A DNA stretch of 64,000 nucleotides, from NCBI RefSeq assembly GCF_001644575.1, contig NZ_CP015596.1, positions 5,146,001 through 5,210,000 on the forward strand, given 5' to 3'. The position numbers were made by a program, and so were the translations under genes. Within the stretch, counting starts at the first letter, position 1; the number at the start of each line of letters is the position of its first letter. Positions 53,630 through 64,000 of this stretch are shown piece after piece. This DNA is from Mycobacterium adipatum. Lineage in GTDB: Bacteria; Actinomycetota; Actinomycetes; Mycobacteriales; Mycobacteriaceae. The notes under the pieces were generated by a model that saw nothing but the letters and a program-made list of their open reading frames with translations, searched no databases and was not told the origin of the DNA.

Positions 53630-53648
53630 GTTGCAACGTCGTTGCAAC
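53630..53648. promoter_or_regulatory. GTTGCA-N5-GTTGCA operator 2 (luxR-cysG)
   Basis: Two perfect GTTGCAAC palindromes at 53630-53637 and 53641-53648, 11 bases apart, 49 bases before the LuxR-like ATG. The most symmetric of the three sites. Confidence 0.65.
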
Positions 53649-53696
53649 GCTACGGGCGCTAACATTCGCCGCTCAGCAGCAGGACGGAGTTCGACC

Positions 53697-54433
53697 ATGG
53701 GCTGGACACAGACCCGCGACGCACCGACCCGGCGTGAGCACGACGTTGACGGCGTCGACAATTCCCTCGAAAGCCTGGACATCACAGCATCTTTCACCGC
53801 CACCGCGCCGATGCGCACGGTGTTCGTGCTGAACGACGAGCTGCTCCGGCACGGCCTCATCCACGTCGTCACCCAAGGCGGCGGCATCAGGTTGGTGGGT
53901 GATCTTGCGCACGGGCCCGGCCTCGCCGAACGGCTGCGGGTCTGGCAACCCGAGCTGTTGTTCGTCGGCGCCGAGGCGGTGGCCCAGCTGGCGACGCTGC
54001 TGGCCGAGCTGGACCCGGCGCCGAAGATCCTGGCTGTCATAGACGGTGACGACCCGCGCGAGCGTGCCATGCCGCTGATCCGCGCCGGCGCCGACGCGGT
54101 CATCGACCGGCGGTCATCGGCGGCGGACCTGCAGGACACGGTCGCGCGGGTGATCGAGGGCCACCGGGCGCTCGACGCCCGCAGCGCCGAAACCCTGATC
54201 GCCGAACTTCGCGAGCAGGACCGGCCCGCGCAATCCGGCACGCTGACCCGGCGTGAGCGCGAGGTGCTCGGGCTGCTCATCGAGGGACTCGACAATCGCG
54301 GGATCGCCGGCGCCCTGTTCATTTCGCAGGCCACCGTGAAATTTCACGTGCACAACATCAAGAGCAAGTTCGGCGTCCACACAGTCGCGCGGCCCTGGTC
54401 GCCGCCGTGTTGGGTGGGCGCCGGAATGCCTGA
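53697..54433 (+). pseudogene. LuxR-type regulator with degenerate receiver domain, apparent frameshift near its end
   Basis: ATG at 53697 with AGGACGGAG ahead. The N-terminal half has a receiver-like fold (MRTVFVLNDELLRHGL), but the phospho-acceptor Asp is missing (strand reads LLFVGAEA), so phosphorylation is unlikely. The C-terminal LuxR helix-turn-helix (LTRREREVLGLLIEGLDNRGIAGALF, then SQATVKFHVHNIKSKFGVH) is intact up to codon 54378. There the frame runs into the next gene; two bases fewer in CACACAG (54378-54384) would restore the normal LuxR ending SRAALVAAVLGGRRNA with a TGA at 54431. Either a real phase shift, programmed frameshifting or a sequence error. Confidence 0.75.
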
Positions 54434-55541
54434 CGACGTGGCGGTGCGGCTGCCGGTGCGGGGCCGTGCGGTGACGGTCGTGGGCGCATCCGACCGGTCG
54501 CTGTCCATCGTGGGTGCGCTGATGACCGCCGGAGCGGCCGTCACGGTAATAGCACCCCGACCGGCCGCCTATCTGCAGGACCTCGCCGAGCGGACGCTGA
54601 TAACCCTGCGGCAGCGCGAGTTTCGCACCTCCGACCTCGATGCCAGCGATCTGCTGTGGGCGTCCAGCGGCGATCCGGAGACCGACCGGGCCGTCGCCGC
54701 ACAGGCGGCCGCGCGTGGCTTGTTCTGCATCGGCCCGGGCGAGGATTCCGATGTCGCGGTGTCGGACCGCTCTGCGCGGGCCGGCCGGGTCGTGCTCGTC
54801 GGGGGCGGCCCCGGTGATCCCGGCCTGCTCACCGTGGCCGGCCATGCGGCACTGCGCCGGGCCGATGTCATCGTCACCGACCGGCTCGCACCGGTCGGTG
54901 CGCTGAACGAGATCGCCCCCACCGCACAGATCGTCGACGTGTCCAAGATCCCGGGAGGACGGCGCACCGAGCAGAGTGCGATCAACGCCATGCTGATCGA
55001 CTATGCCCGCGCCGGCCGCACCGTGGTGCGCCTCAAGGGCGGTGACGGTTTCGTCTTCGGCCGCGGCGGTGAGGAACTCGACGAATGCGTGCGGGCCGGT
55101 GTCGCGGTGGACGTGATCCCCGGGGTGAGTTCGGCGATCGCGGCGCCCGCCGCGGCGCGCATCCCGGTCACCCACCGTGGCCTCACCCAGGGCTTCACCG
55201 TGGTGTCGGGGCACGTCGCGCCCGAGGATCCCGAATGCACGGTGAACTACGCCGCGTTGGCCCGGGCGAACACCACCATCGTGCTCATGATGGCGGTCGC
55301 CAACCTCGATGCGATCACCCGTGCGCTGCTCGACGCGGGAATGAGCCCCGAGACGCCGGCCGCGGTCATCGCCGACGGCACCCTGCGCGGTCAACACGAG
55401 ATTCGGGCGACCCTCGAGACGATCGGGGCCGCCGCCCGGGCCGCCGGGGTCAGACCGCCGGCCACCACCGTCATCGGCGCGGTGGCCGGCTTCGTCGCCG
55501 GTCTGATGTCCACACCCGTCGCAGCACAATTCGCCGGCTGA
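54426..55541 (+). CDS. CysG-like uroporphyrinogen-III C-methyltransferase
   Basis: 371 residues from the ATG at 54426. The first 110 residues resemble the NAD-binding precorrin-2 dehydrogenase part of CysG (AVTVVGASDRSLSIVGALMTAGAAVTVIAP), though the glycine loop is altered. The rest is a full SUMT domain: VVLVGGGPGDPGLLTVAGHAALRRADVIV, GGDGFVFGRGGEE, and IPVTHRG. Makes precorrin-2, the branch point to siroheme and cobalamin; the latter is the cofactor of two enzymes in this block. With the present sequence it is in frame with, and could be translated as a fusion to, the LuxR-like protein. Confidence 0.85.
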   Translation: MPDDVAVRLPVRGRAVTVVGASDRSLSIVGALMTAGAAVTVIAPRPAAYLQDLAERTLITLRQREFRTSDLDASDLLWASSGDPETDRAVAAQAAARGLFCIGPGEDSDVAVSDRSARAGRVVLVGGGPGDPGLLTVAGHAALRRADVIVTDRLAPVGALNEIAPTAQIVDVSKIPGGRRTEQSAINAMLIDYARAGRTVVRLKGGDGFVFGRGGEELDECVRAGVAVDVIPGVSSAIAAPAAARIPVTHRGLTQGFTVVSGHVAPEDPECTVNYAALARANTTIVLMMAVANLDAITRALLDAGMSPETPAAVIADGTLRGQHEIRATLETIGAAARAAGVRPPATTVIGAVAGFVAGLMSTPVAAQFAG

Positions 55542-55560
55542 TCCAGCCGGCGAATTGTGC
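55524..55560. terminator. Bidirectional terminator between cysG-like gene and aquaporin
   Basis: 17-base perfect stem (55524-55540 with 55544-55560) with a 3-base loop. The left arm codes for the last residues (QFAG) and stop of the cysG-like gene; the right arm lies 8 bases from the aquaporin stop. Confidence 0.8.
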
Positions 55561-55568
55561 GGCCGCGC

Positions 55569-56282
55569 TCAGACCGGGAGTGCCATGGCCACGCCCGCCG
55601 CGATCGCGGCACCGAGCAGCGGCGCCACCACGGGCACCCACGAGTAGCCCCAATCCGCATCGGCCTTGCCCCGAATCGGCAGCAGCGCATAGGCGATGCG
55701 CGGGCCCAGGTCGCGGGCCGGGTTGATGGCGTAGCCCGTCGGGCCGCCCAGCCCGAAGCCGATGGTGATGATGACGAAGGACACCGCCGCATAGCCGAGC
55801 GTGGTGTTGACCTCGGGATTGGTCAGGATCCAGAAGATCAGCACGAAGGTGGCGACGGTCTCGGTGACCACGTTCCACGGGAACGAACGCACAGCCGGTG
55901 AGGTGCAGAAGATTCCGCGGGTGCCGGAGTTGTCGTCATTGTTGTCGAATTGCAGCTTGAACGCCGCCCAGGCCAGCGAGGCGCCGACGAAGGCGCCCAG
56001 TATCTGGGCTGCCCAGTAGACCGGCACACTCGACCACGGCACGCCGCCCGACAGAGCGACCGCGAGGGTGACCGCCGGGTTGATATGCGCGCCGGATGGC
56101 GCGGCGATACTGGCGCCGGTGAACACCGCGAAGCCCCAGCCCAGCACGATGACGATCCAATCCCCGCCCCCGCCATGGGAGAACGAGTTCTTGAGCACCA
56201 CGGCGCAGACCGAACCGCTGCCGAGCAGACACAGCACAGCAGTCCCGAGGAACTCCCATACGAAGATGTCGATGTTCGCCAC
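55569..56282 (-). CDS. Aquaglyceroporin (MIP family glycerol facilitator)
   Basis: 237 residues from the GTG at 56282 (AGGTGG upstream). Six helices and two NPA boxes, HINPAVTLA and YAINPARDLGPR; Asp after the second NPAR is the mark of glycerol-conducting members. Should let glycerol or propanediol into the cell for the kinase and dehydratase of this block. An ATG 39 bases upstream is possible but lacks a ribosome site. Confidence 0.92.
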   Translation of the reverse strand: MANIDIFVWEFLGTAVLCLLGSGSVCAVVLKNSFSHGGGGDWIVIVLGWGFAVFTGASIAAPSGAHINPAVTLAVALSGGVPWSSVPVYWAAQILGAFVGASLAWAAFKLQFDNNDDNSGTRGIFCTSPAVRSFPWNVVTETVATFVLIFWILTNPEVNTTLGYAAVSFVIITIGFGLGGPTGYAINPARDLGPRIAYALLPIRGKADADWGYSWVPVVAPLLGAAIAAGVAMALPV

Positions 56283-56559
56283 GAAACCACCTATCTCATC
56301 GGCAAAAGACGTCGTGCACAATGCTTGTCGCGACGCTCAGCACAATCAGAGGTTCCGGTCGAACCTGTGCGACTTACTCGCCCAAGGCGATAGCGCCACC
56401 GATCGATAGTCGAGTCTTTGGCTAGGGTCTGCCGCGTGTCGGCGCGGGCGATCCAAACGCCCGCAGCACCGGGGTGCTTCAGATTATGATCGAGGAGCGG
56501 CGGTACGCGCCCACAAACGCCAAATTGGTTGTCAGAAATCCGATTCGAAAGGTCTCCCC

Positions 56560-56958
56560 ATGAGTGCCATCAGCCTGAGCAGCGCCACCAAAGTGGTGGA
56601 CGCCGCCATCGAGAAGGCCGGCCAGATCGGCCAGCCGATGAACATCGCGGTCGTCGACGACGGCGGCCACCTGGTGGCGTTCGCCCGAATGGACGGTGCC
56701 ATCAAGGCGAGCATCGACATCTCGATTCGCAAGGCGCGCACGTCAATTCTGATGAATGCTCCTACCGCCGCGCTGATGTCACTCGCCCAACCGGGTGCCG
56801 AACTCTACGGCCTGGAGCAGACCAGCGGCGGTCTGGTCATCTTCGGCGGCGGTATCCCGTTGACCGTCGACGGGGTGGTGGTCGGTGCGATCGGTGTGAG
56901 CGCGGGCAGCGTCGACCAGGACGTCAGCGTCGCCGAAGCCGGTGTCGCGGCGCTCTGA
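56560..56958 (+). CDS. HbpS/GlcG-family (PduO C-terminal-like, DUF336) protein
   Basis: 132 residues. The block MNIAVVDDGGHLVAFARMDGA, then GGIPLTVDGVVVGAIGVSAGS, is diagnostic. The family binds haem or cobalamin-related ligands; members often lie in glycerol/diol and glycolate gene clusters. Its precise role is unknown. The upstream 277 bases contain TATGAT at 56486, a likely -10. Confidence 0.88.
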   Translation: MSAISLSSATKVVDAAIEKAGQIGQPMNIAVVDDGGHLVAFARMDGAIKASIDISIRKARTSILMNAPTAALMSLAQPGAELYGLEQTSGGLVIFGGGIPLTVDGVVVGAIGVSAGSVDQDVSVAEAGVAAL

Positions 56959-56971
56959 GGTACCGCAAGCA

Positions 56972-57013
56972 CGATTTCGGCCCCGCAGATCCCACTCTGC
57001 GGGGCCGAAATCG
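56972..57013. terminator. Bidirectional terminator between the HbpS-like gene and glpK
   Basis: 18-base perfect GC-rich stem (56972-56989 with 56996-57013), 6-base loop, between convergent genes. Confidence 0.8.
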
Positions 57014-57033
57014 TCTCACCGGCAACGTGTCTG

Positions 57034-58551
57034 TCAGGACACGTCGACCCAGTCCAGGGTGCGCTGCACCGCTTTCTGCCAGCCCGCGTATCCGTCGCTG
57101 CGCTGCTCCGGAGACCAGTCCGGACTCCAGCGCTGCCCCTCCTGCCAGTTGGCGCGCAGGTCATCGGGGTTGGCCCAGAAGCCCACCGCCAACCCGGCCG
57201 CATACGCTGCACCCAGCGCGGTCGTCTCGGCGACAACCGGCTTGACCACGTCCACACCGAGCACATCGGCCTGGATCTGCATGCACAGACTGTTGGCGGT
57301 GATACCGCCATCGACCTTCAGAACCTCAAGGTGCACACCGGAATCGGCCTCCATCGCGTCCACCACATCACGGCTCTGGTAGCAGATCGCCTCCAGCGTC
57401 GCCCGTGCCACGTGGGCGTTGGTGTTGAACCGGCTCAGCCCGACGATCGCACCCCGGGCATCGGAACGCCAGTACGGCGCGAACAGCCCGGAGAACGCCG
57501 GCACGAAGTACACCCCGCCGTTGTCGGCAACCTGCCTGGCCAGCGACTCGCTCTGAGCCGCACCGCTGATGATGCCCAGCTGATCGCGCAGCCACTGTAC
57601 GGCCGAACCGGTGACCGCGATCGAACCTTCCAGGGCGTAAACCGGTTTCGCATCCCCGAACTGGTAGCACACGGTGGTCAGCAGCCCGTTGGTCGATCGC
57701 ACGATCTTCTCACCGGTGTTGAGAAGAAGGAAATTACCTGTGCCATAGGTGTTCTTGGCCTCGCCGGCCTTCAAGCACACCTGGCCCACCATCGCGGCCT
57801 GCTGATCACCGAGGATGCCCGTGACGGGCACCTCGCCGCCCATCGGACCGGTGCTCTGCGTCGTCCCATAGGGCTCGGGTGAGGACGAGGGCCGGATCTG
57901 CGGCAACATCCGGCGCGGAATCCCGAAGAACGACAACAGCTCATCGTCCCAGTCCAGGGTCTCCAGATCCATCAGCATGGTACGGCTGGCGTTGGTCACA
58001 TCGGTGACGTGCACGCCGCCACGCGGGCCGCCGGTCAGATTCCAGACCACCCAGCTGTCGCTGTTGCCGAAGATCGCGTCGCCGTTCTCGGCGGCTTCGC
58101 GCACACCGTCGACGTTCTCCAGGATCCACTGGATCTTTCCACCGGAGAAGTAGGTGGCCGGCGGCAGACCGGCCTTGCGCCGGATCACATCACCGCGACC
58201 GTCACGGTCCAGCGCGGTGGCGATCCGGTCGGTGCGGGTGTCCTGCCAGACGATGGCGTTGTAGTACGGCCGGCCGGTGTGGCGGTTCCACACCAGGGTG
58301 GTCTCGCGCTGATTGGTGATCCCCAGCGCGGCAATGTCTTCGGGCTGGAGGTTGGTGTTGTTGAGCACCGAGGTCAGCACCGAGGCGGTGCGCTCCCAGA
58401 TCTCCACCGGGTTGTGCTCGACCCAGCCTGGCTGCGGCATGATCTGTTCGTGCTCAAGCTGGTGGCGGCCCACCTCGGCACCGGCATGATCGAAGATCAT
58501 GGCTCGGGTGCTGGTGGTGCCCTGATCGATCGCCGCGACGAAATCGGGCAA
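57034..58551 (-). CDS. glpK: Glycerol kinase
   Basis: 505 residues. Phosphorylates glycerol to glycerol 3-phosphate. FGGY-family motifs: [52 protein letters not shown] and [20 protein letters not shown]. The TTG at 58551 (LPDF...) is preceded by AGGAG at 5 bases and gives the family N-terminus; the 92 codons upstream are the DUF779 gene in another frame. Probably the third gene of the operon with the aldehyde dehydrogenase and DUF779 genes. Confidence 0.96.
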   Translation of the reverse strand: MPDFVAAIDQGTTSTRAMIFDHAGAEVGRHQLEHEQIMPQPGWVEHNPVEIWERTASVLTSVLNNTNLQPEDIAALGITNQRETTLVWNRHTGRPYYNAIVWQDTRTDRIATALDRDGRGDVIRRKAGLPPATYFSGGKIQWILENVDGVREAAENGDAIFGNSDSWVVWNLTGGPRGGVHVTDVTNASRTMLMDLETLDWDDELLSFFGIPRRMLPQIRPSSSPEPYGTTQSTGPMGGEVPVTGILGDQQAAMVGQVCLKAGEAKNTYGTGNFLLLNTGEKIVRSTNGLLTTVCYQFGDAKPVYALEGSIAVTGSAVQWLRDQLGIISGAAQSESLARQVADNGGVYFVPAFSGLFAPYWRSDARGAIVGLSRFNTNAHVARATLEAICYQSRDVVDAMEADSGVHLEVLKVDGGITANSLCMQIQADVLGVDVVKPVVAETTALGAAYAAGLAVGFWANPDDLRANWQEGQRWSPDWSPEQRSDGYAGWQKAVQRTLDWVDVS

Positions 58552-58591
58552 CGCTGCTCCTAACGTCGAAAGGGGTAATACCGGGCCGGTC

Positions 58592-58990
58592 CTACGGTAG
58601 CTGGGCGGACCGCATCGATGTCGCGTGCGCCGGGACCACCCGGGCCAGCGAGATGAACCGCATACCTTCTGATTCCTCGAGGCTGAACCCGGTCCCGCGG
58701 CCGGGTTCCACGTCGATGACGAGTTGACTGTGTTCCCATGCCGGCATCTGCGGTCCCGACACCCACACCGGAACGCCGTAGCGCTGGCGCCCCGAGACGA
58801 CGTCGAGCATGCCCAGCAGGACATCACTGTCCTCGATCGAGAATTCGCCGACGGGATGACACATGAGCATGGGGCTCACACCAAAGCCGCCGGACTGGCG
58901 AAACATCAACGCGCCGTTCCGGTTTTGAAGATGCACTACCAGCCCAGCGGCAGCCCGGGTGATCAACACCCGGGCTGCCGGGGAGTCCAT
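58592..58990 (-). CDS. DUF779 family protein, without the usual cysteine pair
   Basis: 132 residues. The family, typically coded beside ThcA/ExaC-type aldehyde dehydrogenases, normally has an SGGCCDGSSPMC-like motif. Here the matching stretch reads [12 protein letters not shown]: both adjacent cysteines and the Asp are replaced. The rest (YPVGEF-like [44 protein letters not shown]) fits. It may have lost a metal- or thiol-dependent function. Lies between the aldehyde dehydrogenase and glpK. Confidence 0.85.
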   Translation of the reverse strand: MDSPAARVLITRAAAGLVVHLQNRNGALMFRQSGGFGVSPMLMCHPVGEFSIEDSDVLLGMLDVVSGRQRYGVPVWVSGPQMPAWEHSQLVIDVEPGRGTGFSLEESEGMRFISLARVVPAHATSMRSAQLP

Positions 58991-59024
58991 CAGCTAGGCA
59001 ATCTCTTCCTCGCCCAAGCGCTCA

Positions 59025-60548
<1,524 letters not shown>

Positions 60549-60609
60549 GGCTTCTCCTGCGTTGTGACACCGTGGTGTGTCGGTCGTCACTAAATCTAGG
60601 TGCGCAGAG

Positions 60610-60628
60610 GTTGCATCACGGTTGCAAC
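60610..60628. promoter_or_regulatory. GTTGCA-N5-GTTGCA operator 3 (aldehyde dehydrogenase operon)
   Basis: GTTGCATC at 60610-60617 and GTTGCAAC at 60621-60628, 11 bases apart, 62 bases before the aldehyde dehydrogenase ATG and 43 bases past the stop of the GAF regulator gene. Confidence 0.65.
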
Positions 60629-60670
60629 GCGACAATCCGATATGCCCCGCCGGCAGACCGGCTACCGCGG

Positions 60671-61960
60671 TCAGCCGAGTTCGGAATCGAGCCCGGCCAG
60701 GTGTCCGCGCGCGCCGGCCCGAGCCACCGGATCGGCCTCGGCGTGATCGTGCAGCAGGGTCCAACCCCGCCGGTCGTCACGGCCGTCGGGCAGTTCCAGC
60801 CAACGCCGCAGCAGACCGAGATCCGCACCGGCCAGGACCGCGCCGCGCAGGCTGGTCATCAGCTCGGTGCGCAGCCGCCCGATCGCCGGCGACACCGACT
60901 GCGGTAACAGCGCACCGGCGTACGCGGTGAGCGCCGCAGAGACATCTCCGGCCTGCAACGCGTCGAGGACATCGCCCATATCGCTGGCCACCGGGGTCAG
61001 CAGCCGGTAGGGCCGGGACGCGATGTAGCTGCCTCCGATCACCCGTCGTAGCCGGGACATCTCGGCCCGGATGGTCACCACGTCGAGATCCTTGTCATCG
61101 AGCAACATCGCCAGATGGTCGGCGCTGAGCCCCTCGGGATGACGGATCAACAGCACGAGGATGTCGGCGTGCCTGCCGGTCAGCGTGGTGGAACCGGAGT
61201 CCGTATGCCAGCGCGGGCGGTCGGCGCCCAGGACCGACAGCCGGGGGGCCGCGGCGGTCTTGGTGGCCACGGGGTCCTGCGCGGGCCCGGTCAGACGGAG
61301 CAGCGCGAGTTGGTTCTCCACGGCGACCGCGGTGGCGCGCACCAACGCCAGGGTCTCCGGCGCGGCCACTCTGGATCCGCCGGTGAGATCGATGGCCCCG
61401 AGCAGCACCCCGGTGGCGGGGTCGTGCACCGGGACCGCGGTGCAGTTCCACGGATGCACGATGCGCGAATAGTGCTCGGACCCGCGGATCTGCACCTCCC
61501 GGTCCAGGGCGAGCGCGGTCCCGGGTGCGTTGGTCCCGGCGATGTTCTCGCTCCAGTCGGTGCCCGGCACGAAGTTCATCGCCTCGGCCTTGCGGATGGC
61601 CAGCCGGTCTCCCTCGACCCAGAGCAGGGTGCCGTCGGCGGCGGTGATGGCGACGACGACGCCCGCGTCGGTGGCATCTTCGACGAGCAGACGGCGGATC
61701 AGCGGCAGCGTCGGCGCCAGCGGGTGGGACTTGCGCAGCTCGTCGAGGGCGTTGATGGCCTCCGCCGTGCGACCCATGCTGTCCGGGTCCACGCCGGTGG
61801 CCAGACTGCGCTGCCAGCTCTCGGCGACGACCCGGCGCAGCGGCACACTATCGAGATAGGACGCGTCGACCTCACCTGCGACGAAGAGGTCATGGACGGC
61901 GCGCACCTGCGCCGGCGGTACGCGGCCGCCGGTCGTCTTCGATATCGCCACCAAGTTCAC
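60671..61960 (-). CDS. GAF-domain transcriptional regulator (AcoR-like sensor, winged-helix output)
   Basis: 429 residues from the GTG at 61960 (TTG 61954 and GTG 61951 are alternatives after GGGGAG). The N-terminus ([21 protein letters not shown]) and GAF domain ([21 protein letters not shown], then [27 protein letters not shown]) are those of AcoR-type activators. Instead of the sigma-54 AAA+ and Fis domains there is a winged-helix-like region ([48 protein letters not shown]). In this position it is the best candidate to sense an aldehyde or alcohol and act on the GTTGCA sites. Confidence 0.82.
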   Translation of the reverse strand: MNLVAISKTTGGRVPPAQVRAVHDLFVAGEVDASYLDSVPLRRVVAESWQRSLATGVDPDSMGRTAEAINALDELRKSHPLAPTLPLIRRLLVEDATDAGVVVAITAADGTLLWVEGDRLAIRKAEAMNFVPGTDWSENIAGTNAPGTALALDREVQIRGSEHYSRIVHPWNCTAVPVHDPATGVLLGAIDLTGGSRVAAPETLALVRATAVAVENQLALLRLTGPAQDPVATKTAAAPRLSVLGADRPRWHTDSGSTTLTGRHADILVLLIRHPEGLSADHLAMLLDDKDLDVVTIRAEMSRLRRVIGGSYIASRPYRLLTPVASDMGDVLDALQAGDVSAALTAYAGALLPQSVSPAIGRLRTELMTSLRGAVLAGADLGLLRRWLELPDGRDDRRGWTLLHDHAEADPVARAGARGHLAGLDSELG

Positions 61961-62064
61961 ACTCCCCGCGCACAGCCGACGAGCCGGCACCGGCGCATGG
62001 GACCAGGGTAGTTGACGGTGGACACTGTGAATCGAGTTCGTCCTTCTCCGATGCACGCCATGAC

Positions 62065-62106
62065 TGTGCGGTCCCGCCGGTCTCTCCCCCGACACGGGAC
62101 CGCACA
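62065..62106 (-). terminator. Stem-loop downstream of esxT
   Basis: 12-base perfect stem (62065-62076 with 62095-62106) around an 18-base loop, 23 bases past the esxT stop. Would end the ESX-4 transcript. Confidence 0.55.
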
Positions 62107-62129
62107 GGGTCATCGGCGCCCGACCCGGG

Positions 62130-62426
62130 TCAGCGGCCCCAGGCGCTCGCGGCGCGCCGGTCGGTCGCCGAGACATCGTCGGCGCCGTCGCGGACGGCGT
62201 TGCCCAATCGGAACAGGATGTCGTTGAGCGCGGCCGCCGACTGGTCCCAGCGCAGCTGTTCGGCACGGTAGGCCTCGGCCGCCTCCGCCGTCCAGGTCTG
62301 GTCCAGCGGGGCGATCTGGGCCCGCAGCTCCTGGAGCGCGGCGTTGAAACGGGCCGACGTGGTGTGGATCTCCTGACGCACCGTGTATTCGATCTCGTCG
62401 AAGTTGTAGGTCAGCATCATGTCCAT
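62130..62426 (-). CDS. esxT: WXG100 family protein EsxT
   Basis: 98 residues, helical hairpin of the ESX-4 system. YNFDEIEYTVRQEIHTTSARFNAALQELRAQIAPL is nearly the M. tuberculosis EsxT. The turn has Trp45 but reads WTA rather than WXG, as the M. tuberculosis protein (WTR) also deviates. Expected to pair with EsxU and be secreted by ESX-4. Confidence 0.93.
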   Translation of the reverse strand: MDMMLTYNFDEIEYTVRQEIHTTSARFNAALQELRAQIAPLDQTWTAEAAEAYRAEQLRWDQSAAALNDILFRLGNAVRDGADDVSATDRRAASAWGR

Positions 62427-62444
62427 GGGACGGGGTCCTTATCT

Positions 62445-62756
62445 CTACAGTTGGTGGGTCACCGCGGCGATGCGGTGGGAGTGAGCGTCGGCGGCCTCGC
62501 GCAGCGTGTGCTCGTTGAACCGGATGGTCTCGGCGATGCGGTCCAGGGCGTTGTGCAATGCCAGCGATTCGGCGTTCCAGCGGTCGACGACCTCACGGAA
62601 ACGCACCGCCGCCGCGCCGCCCCACACCGAAGCGGGCACGCTGCACATCCGCCCGATGAAGGTCCCGAGCATGGCCCGGACCTCGGCGTTGCGGGCATCG
62701 ATCTGGCCGGCGACGGAGCCCATCAGCTCCAGGTCGGTGTTCAGTGCGGTCATCAT
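62445..62756 (-). CDS. esxU: WXG100 family protein EsxU
   Basis: 103 residues from the tandem ATGs at 62756/62753, after GGGGAGG. Trp45-Gly-Gly47 ([11 protein letters not shown]) is the WXG turn between two helices. Starts the esxU-esxT pair, 18 bases apart. Probable heterodimer partner of EsxT. Confidence 0.93.
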   Translation of the reverse strand: MMTALNTDLELMGSVAGQIDARNAEVRAMLGTFIGRMCSVPASVWGGAAAVRFREVVDRWNAESLALHNALDRIAETIRFNEHTLREAADAHSHRIAAVTHQL

Positions 62757-62832
62757 CGTCCTCCCCGTGGAATGGCTGTTGTGAATAGGACGCAGCGGGC
62801 CCGGAAACGGTTCCGTTTGTGGCGGATTCGGG

Positions 62833-63954
62833 TCACAACGCCGCATGCGCCGACCGGATCGCCTCATCGCAGTGCGGCCGGATCACCACACCGGTGGCGG
62901 GTTGACGGCAGCCGATGGCGATGCGTACCCGCCCGTCGAGGAATACCGCCCAGACGATCTCGCGGTCCGTGCGCGTCTCGGTGTAGCCGAGCACGCTGCG
63001 TCCACCGCGGTTCTCGTCGGTGCGCAACTCGGTGAACACCCCCGGCGGCTGCACCTCCAGCGCGGCCGCCAGCATCTCGGCGGTGCGGGTCAGGTCCGGC
63101 CCGCCGACCGACTGTGTCAGCAGGATCGCGGCGGCATCCTGTCCCGGCGCGAACACCTCCACCCGTGGCGAACCCAGGCCGTCGGTGATCCGTCGCGCCA
63201 CCCAGCCGGCGGGTACCCGCACCGTGACCCGGCCCTCGGTCAGCAGTGTCGTGGGGTGTGCTGCGGGCGGGGCGCCCCACGGCACCGCGACCAGCACGGC
63301 GAGCACGGCGAGGGCCAACGCGGTGCCCGCCGCCCACGCCCACATCTTCGTGCGCGGCGGTGCCGGCGGCGCTCGCCGCCTGCCGGCGAGCGCGGACGCC
63401 AGCGCGGCATCGTCGACGATCTGCACGTCCCGTCCGCGAAGCCGGCCCGCCAGGGCGGCGGCCACCTCGGCCGCCCCGGGAACCCCCGCCGGCGCGTCGA
63501 TCAGCACCGGCCCGGTACCGAGGACACCGCGCGTGACGGCGCCGGCCACCTCGGCGGTGGCACCCAGCCTGGGTGTCGCCGACACCGGCGAGCCTGCCAA
63601 CCGGCAGAGCACGAACTCGGGCGCGATCTCGATGATGCACCGGGCCGACGATGCCCACACCTCGTGTCGTCGCAGGATCACGAGGTGAGCGCAGTGCGGG
63701 GCCGCCGCGCGGCGCAGGCATTCCAAGCGGGCGTCGCTCCACCAGCCCGGGCACACCAGCAGCAGCCGGTGTGGCGGGTCGCCGGTGGCCGCGGCGATGA
63801 TCTGTGTCCACAGTCCAGACACCGTGACCGGGCGCTCCTCGACGAGCACATGCCGGTCATCGATGGCATCGATGGCCGCACCGACCAACGCGTCGGGGAC
63901 CGGGTGCGGGCCACGCACCGCACCGGGCCCGATGATCAGTACCGTCGCGTTCAC
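62833..63954 (-). CDS. Type VII secretion-associated protein (Rv3446c-like)
   Basis: 373 residues. Fits the type VII secretion-associated family (TIGR03931): an N-terminal Rossmann-like half ([17 protein letters not shown]...), one membrane segment ([23 protein letters not shown], about 205-228) and a C-terminal extracellular half ([17 protein letters not shown]...). The GTG at 63954 overlaps the eccC4 stop by GTGA; a GTG at 63969 would overlap more. Position equals Rv3446c. Confidence 0.88.
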   Translation of the reverse strand: MNATVLIIGPGAVRGPHPVPDALVGAAIDAIDDRHVLVEERPVTVSGLWTQIIAAATGDPPHRLLLVCPGWWSDARLECLRRAAAPHCAHLVILRRHEVWASSARCIIEIAPEFVLCRLAGSPVSATPRLGATAEVAGAVTRGVLGTGPVLIDAPAGVPGAAEVAAALAGRLRGRDVQIVDDAALASALAGRRRAPPAPPRTKMWAWAAGTALALAVLAVLVAVPWGAPPAAHPTTLLTEGRVTVRVPAGWVARRITDGLGSPRVEVFAPGQDAAAILLTQSVGGPDLTRTAEMLAAALEVQPPGVFTELRTDENRGGRSVLGYTETRTDREIVWAVFLDGRVRIAIGCRQPATGVVIRPHCDEAIRSAHAAL

Positions 63955-64000
63955 GGCTCGGCGGTCCACGCGATCTGCACACGCTCGCCGCCGCGGCCCC
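63951..64000 (-). CDS. eccC4: ESX-4 FtsK/SpoIIIE-type ATPase EccC4, C-terminal end only
   Basis: The last 16 codons reach the window edge and end [10 protein letters not shown]. The identity is inferred from position (Rv3447c in M. tuberculosis) and from the tight GTGA overlap with the next gene; the fragment alone is too short to identify. Confidence 0.6.
   Translation of the reverse strand, partial: GRGGERVQIAWTAEP

Noticed and set aside
53697..55541. A true evolutionary LuxR-CysG fusion protein
   Set aside because: The alternative frame at the junction codes an ordinary LuxR C-terminus and stop that overlaps a good CysG start, so a local 2-base phase shift explains the data better.

Overview
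The window is a single high-GC chromosomal segment from a fast-growing mycobacterium (Mycolicibacterium-like). The gene order of several blocks matches what is known for Mycobacterium tuberculosis and M. smegmatis: M23 peptidase / uvrD1 / chorismate mutase / pgi / SDR / Fpg on the left (the Rv0950c-Rv0944 neighbourhood), and glmS / a dead hydrolase / two ESX-linked genes / glmM / rpsI / rplM / esxT / esxU / a type VII secretion-associated gene / eccC4 on the right (the Rv3436c-Rv3447c neighbourhood). I saw no rRNA, tRNA, CRISPR array, insertion sequence or phage genes.

Layout. 1-8.9 kb: cell-wall peptidase, DNA repair helicase, chorismate mutase, succinate-semialdehyde dehydrogenase, glucose-6-phosphate isomerase, a secreted collagen-like protein and an SDR. 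8.9-18.9 kb: exporter, DNA glycosylase, holin-like membrane protein, cobF, an AurF-DUF4873 fusion, an F420-type oxidoreductase behind a perfect KstR operator, a divergent ROK regulator/MFS pair and a glycosyltransferase. 19.0-26.4 kb: a tightly overlapping carotenoid operon (crtE, crtI, crtB, methyltransferase, crtU, Rieske protein) facing idi; no lycopene cyclase is recognisable in it. 26.6-32.2 kb: a 13E12-type HNH protein with a LexA box over its start codon, a hydrolase-TetR pair, an FAD monooxygenase, a VOC protein and rnhA. 32.2-43.7 kb: hydrolase-glmS, a hydrolase-fold protein lacking its nucleophile, an F420-type oxidoreductase behind tandem operators, a RhlE-like helicase, then the glmM and rplM-rpsI operons.

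43.8-62.0 kb: an 18-kb catabolic block lying between rplM and the ESX-4 genes esxT/esxU, which are neighbours in M. tuberculosis. It codes for ethanolamine uptake and deamination (permease, EutB, EutC), an adenosylcobalamin-dependent diol/glycerol dehydratase (three subunits plus two reactivase subunits), a FhuF-like Fe-S protein, a LuxR-like regulator followed by a CysG-like siroheme/cobalamin methyltransferase, aquaglyceroporin, HbpS/GlcG protein, glycerol kinase, DUF779 protein, aldehyde dehydrogenase and a GAF-domain regulator. Ethanolamine would give acetaldehyde and glycerol/propanediol would give 3-hydroxypropanal/propanal; with no microcompartment shell genes in the window, the aldehyde dehydrogenase is the evident aldehyde sink.

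The most interesting signal is a repeated motif, GTTGCA-N5-GTTGCA, found three times in this block, always with an 11-base period and always just upstream of a transcription unit (dehydratase operon, luxR-cysG, aldehyde dehydrogenase-glpK). It looks like the operator of one regulon, with the GAF-domain protein or the LuxR-like protein as candidate regulator. Other notable points are a 2-base phase shift that joins the LuxR-like and CysG-like frames, a probable AUC start codon in the carotenoid methyltransferase, and a synteny junction between rnhA and glmS.
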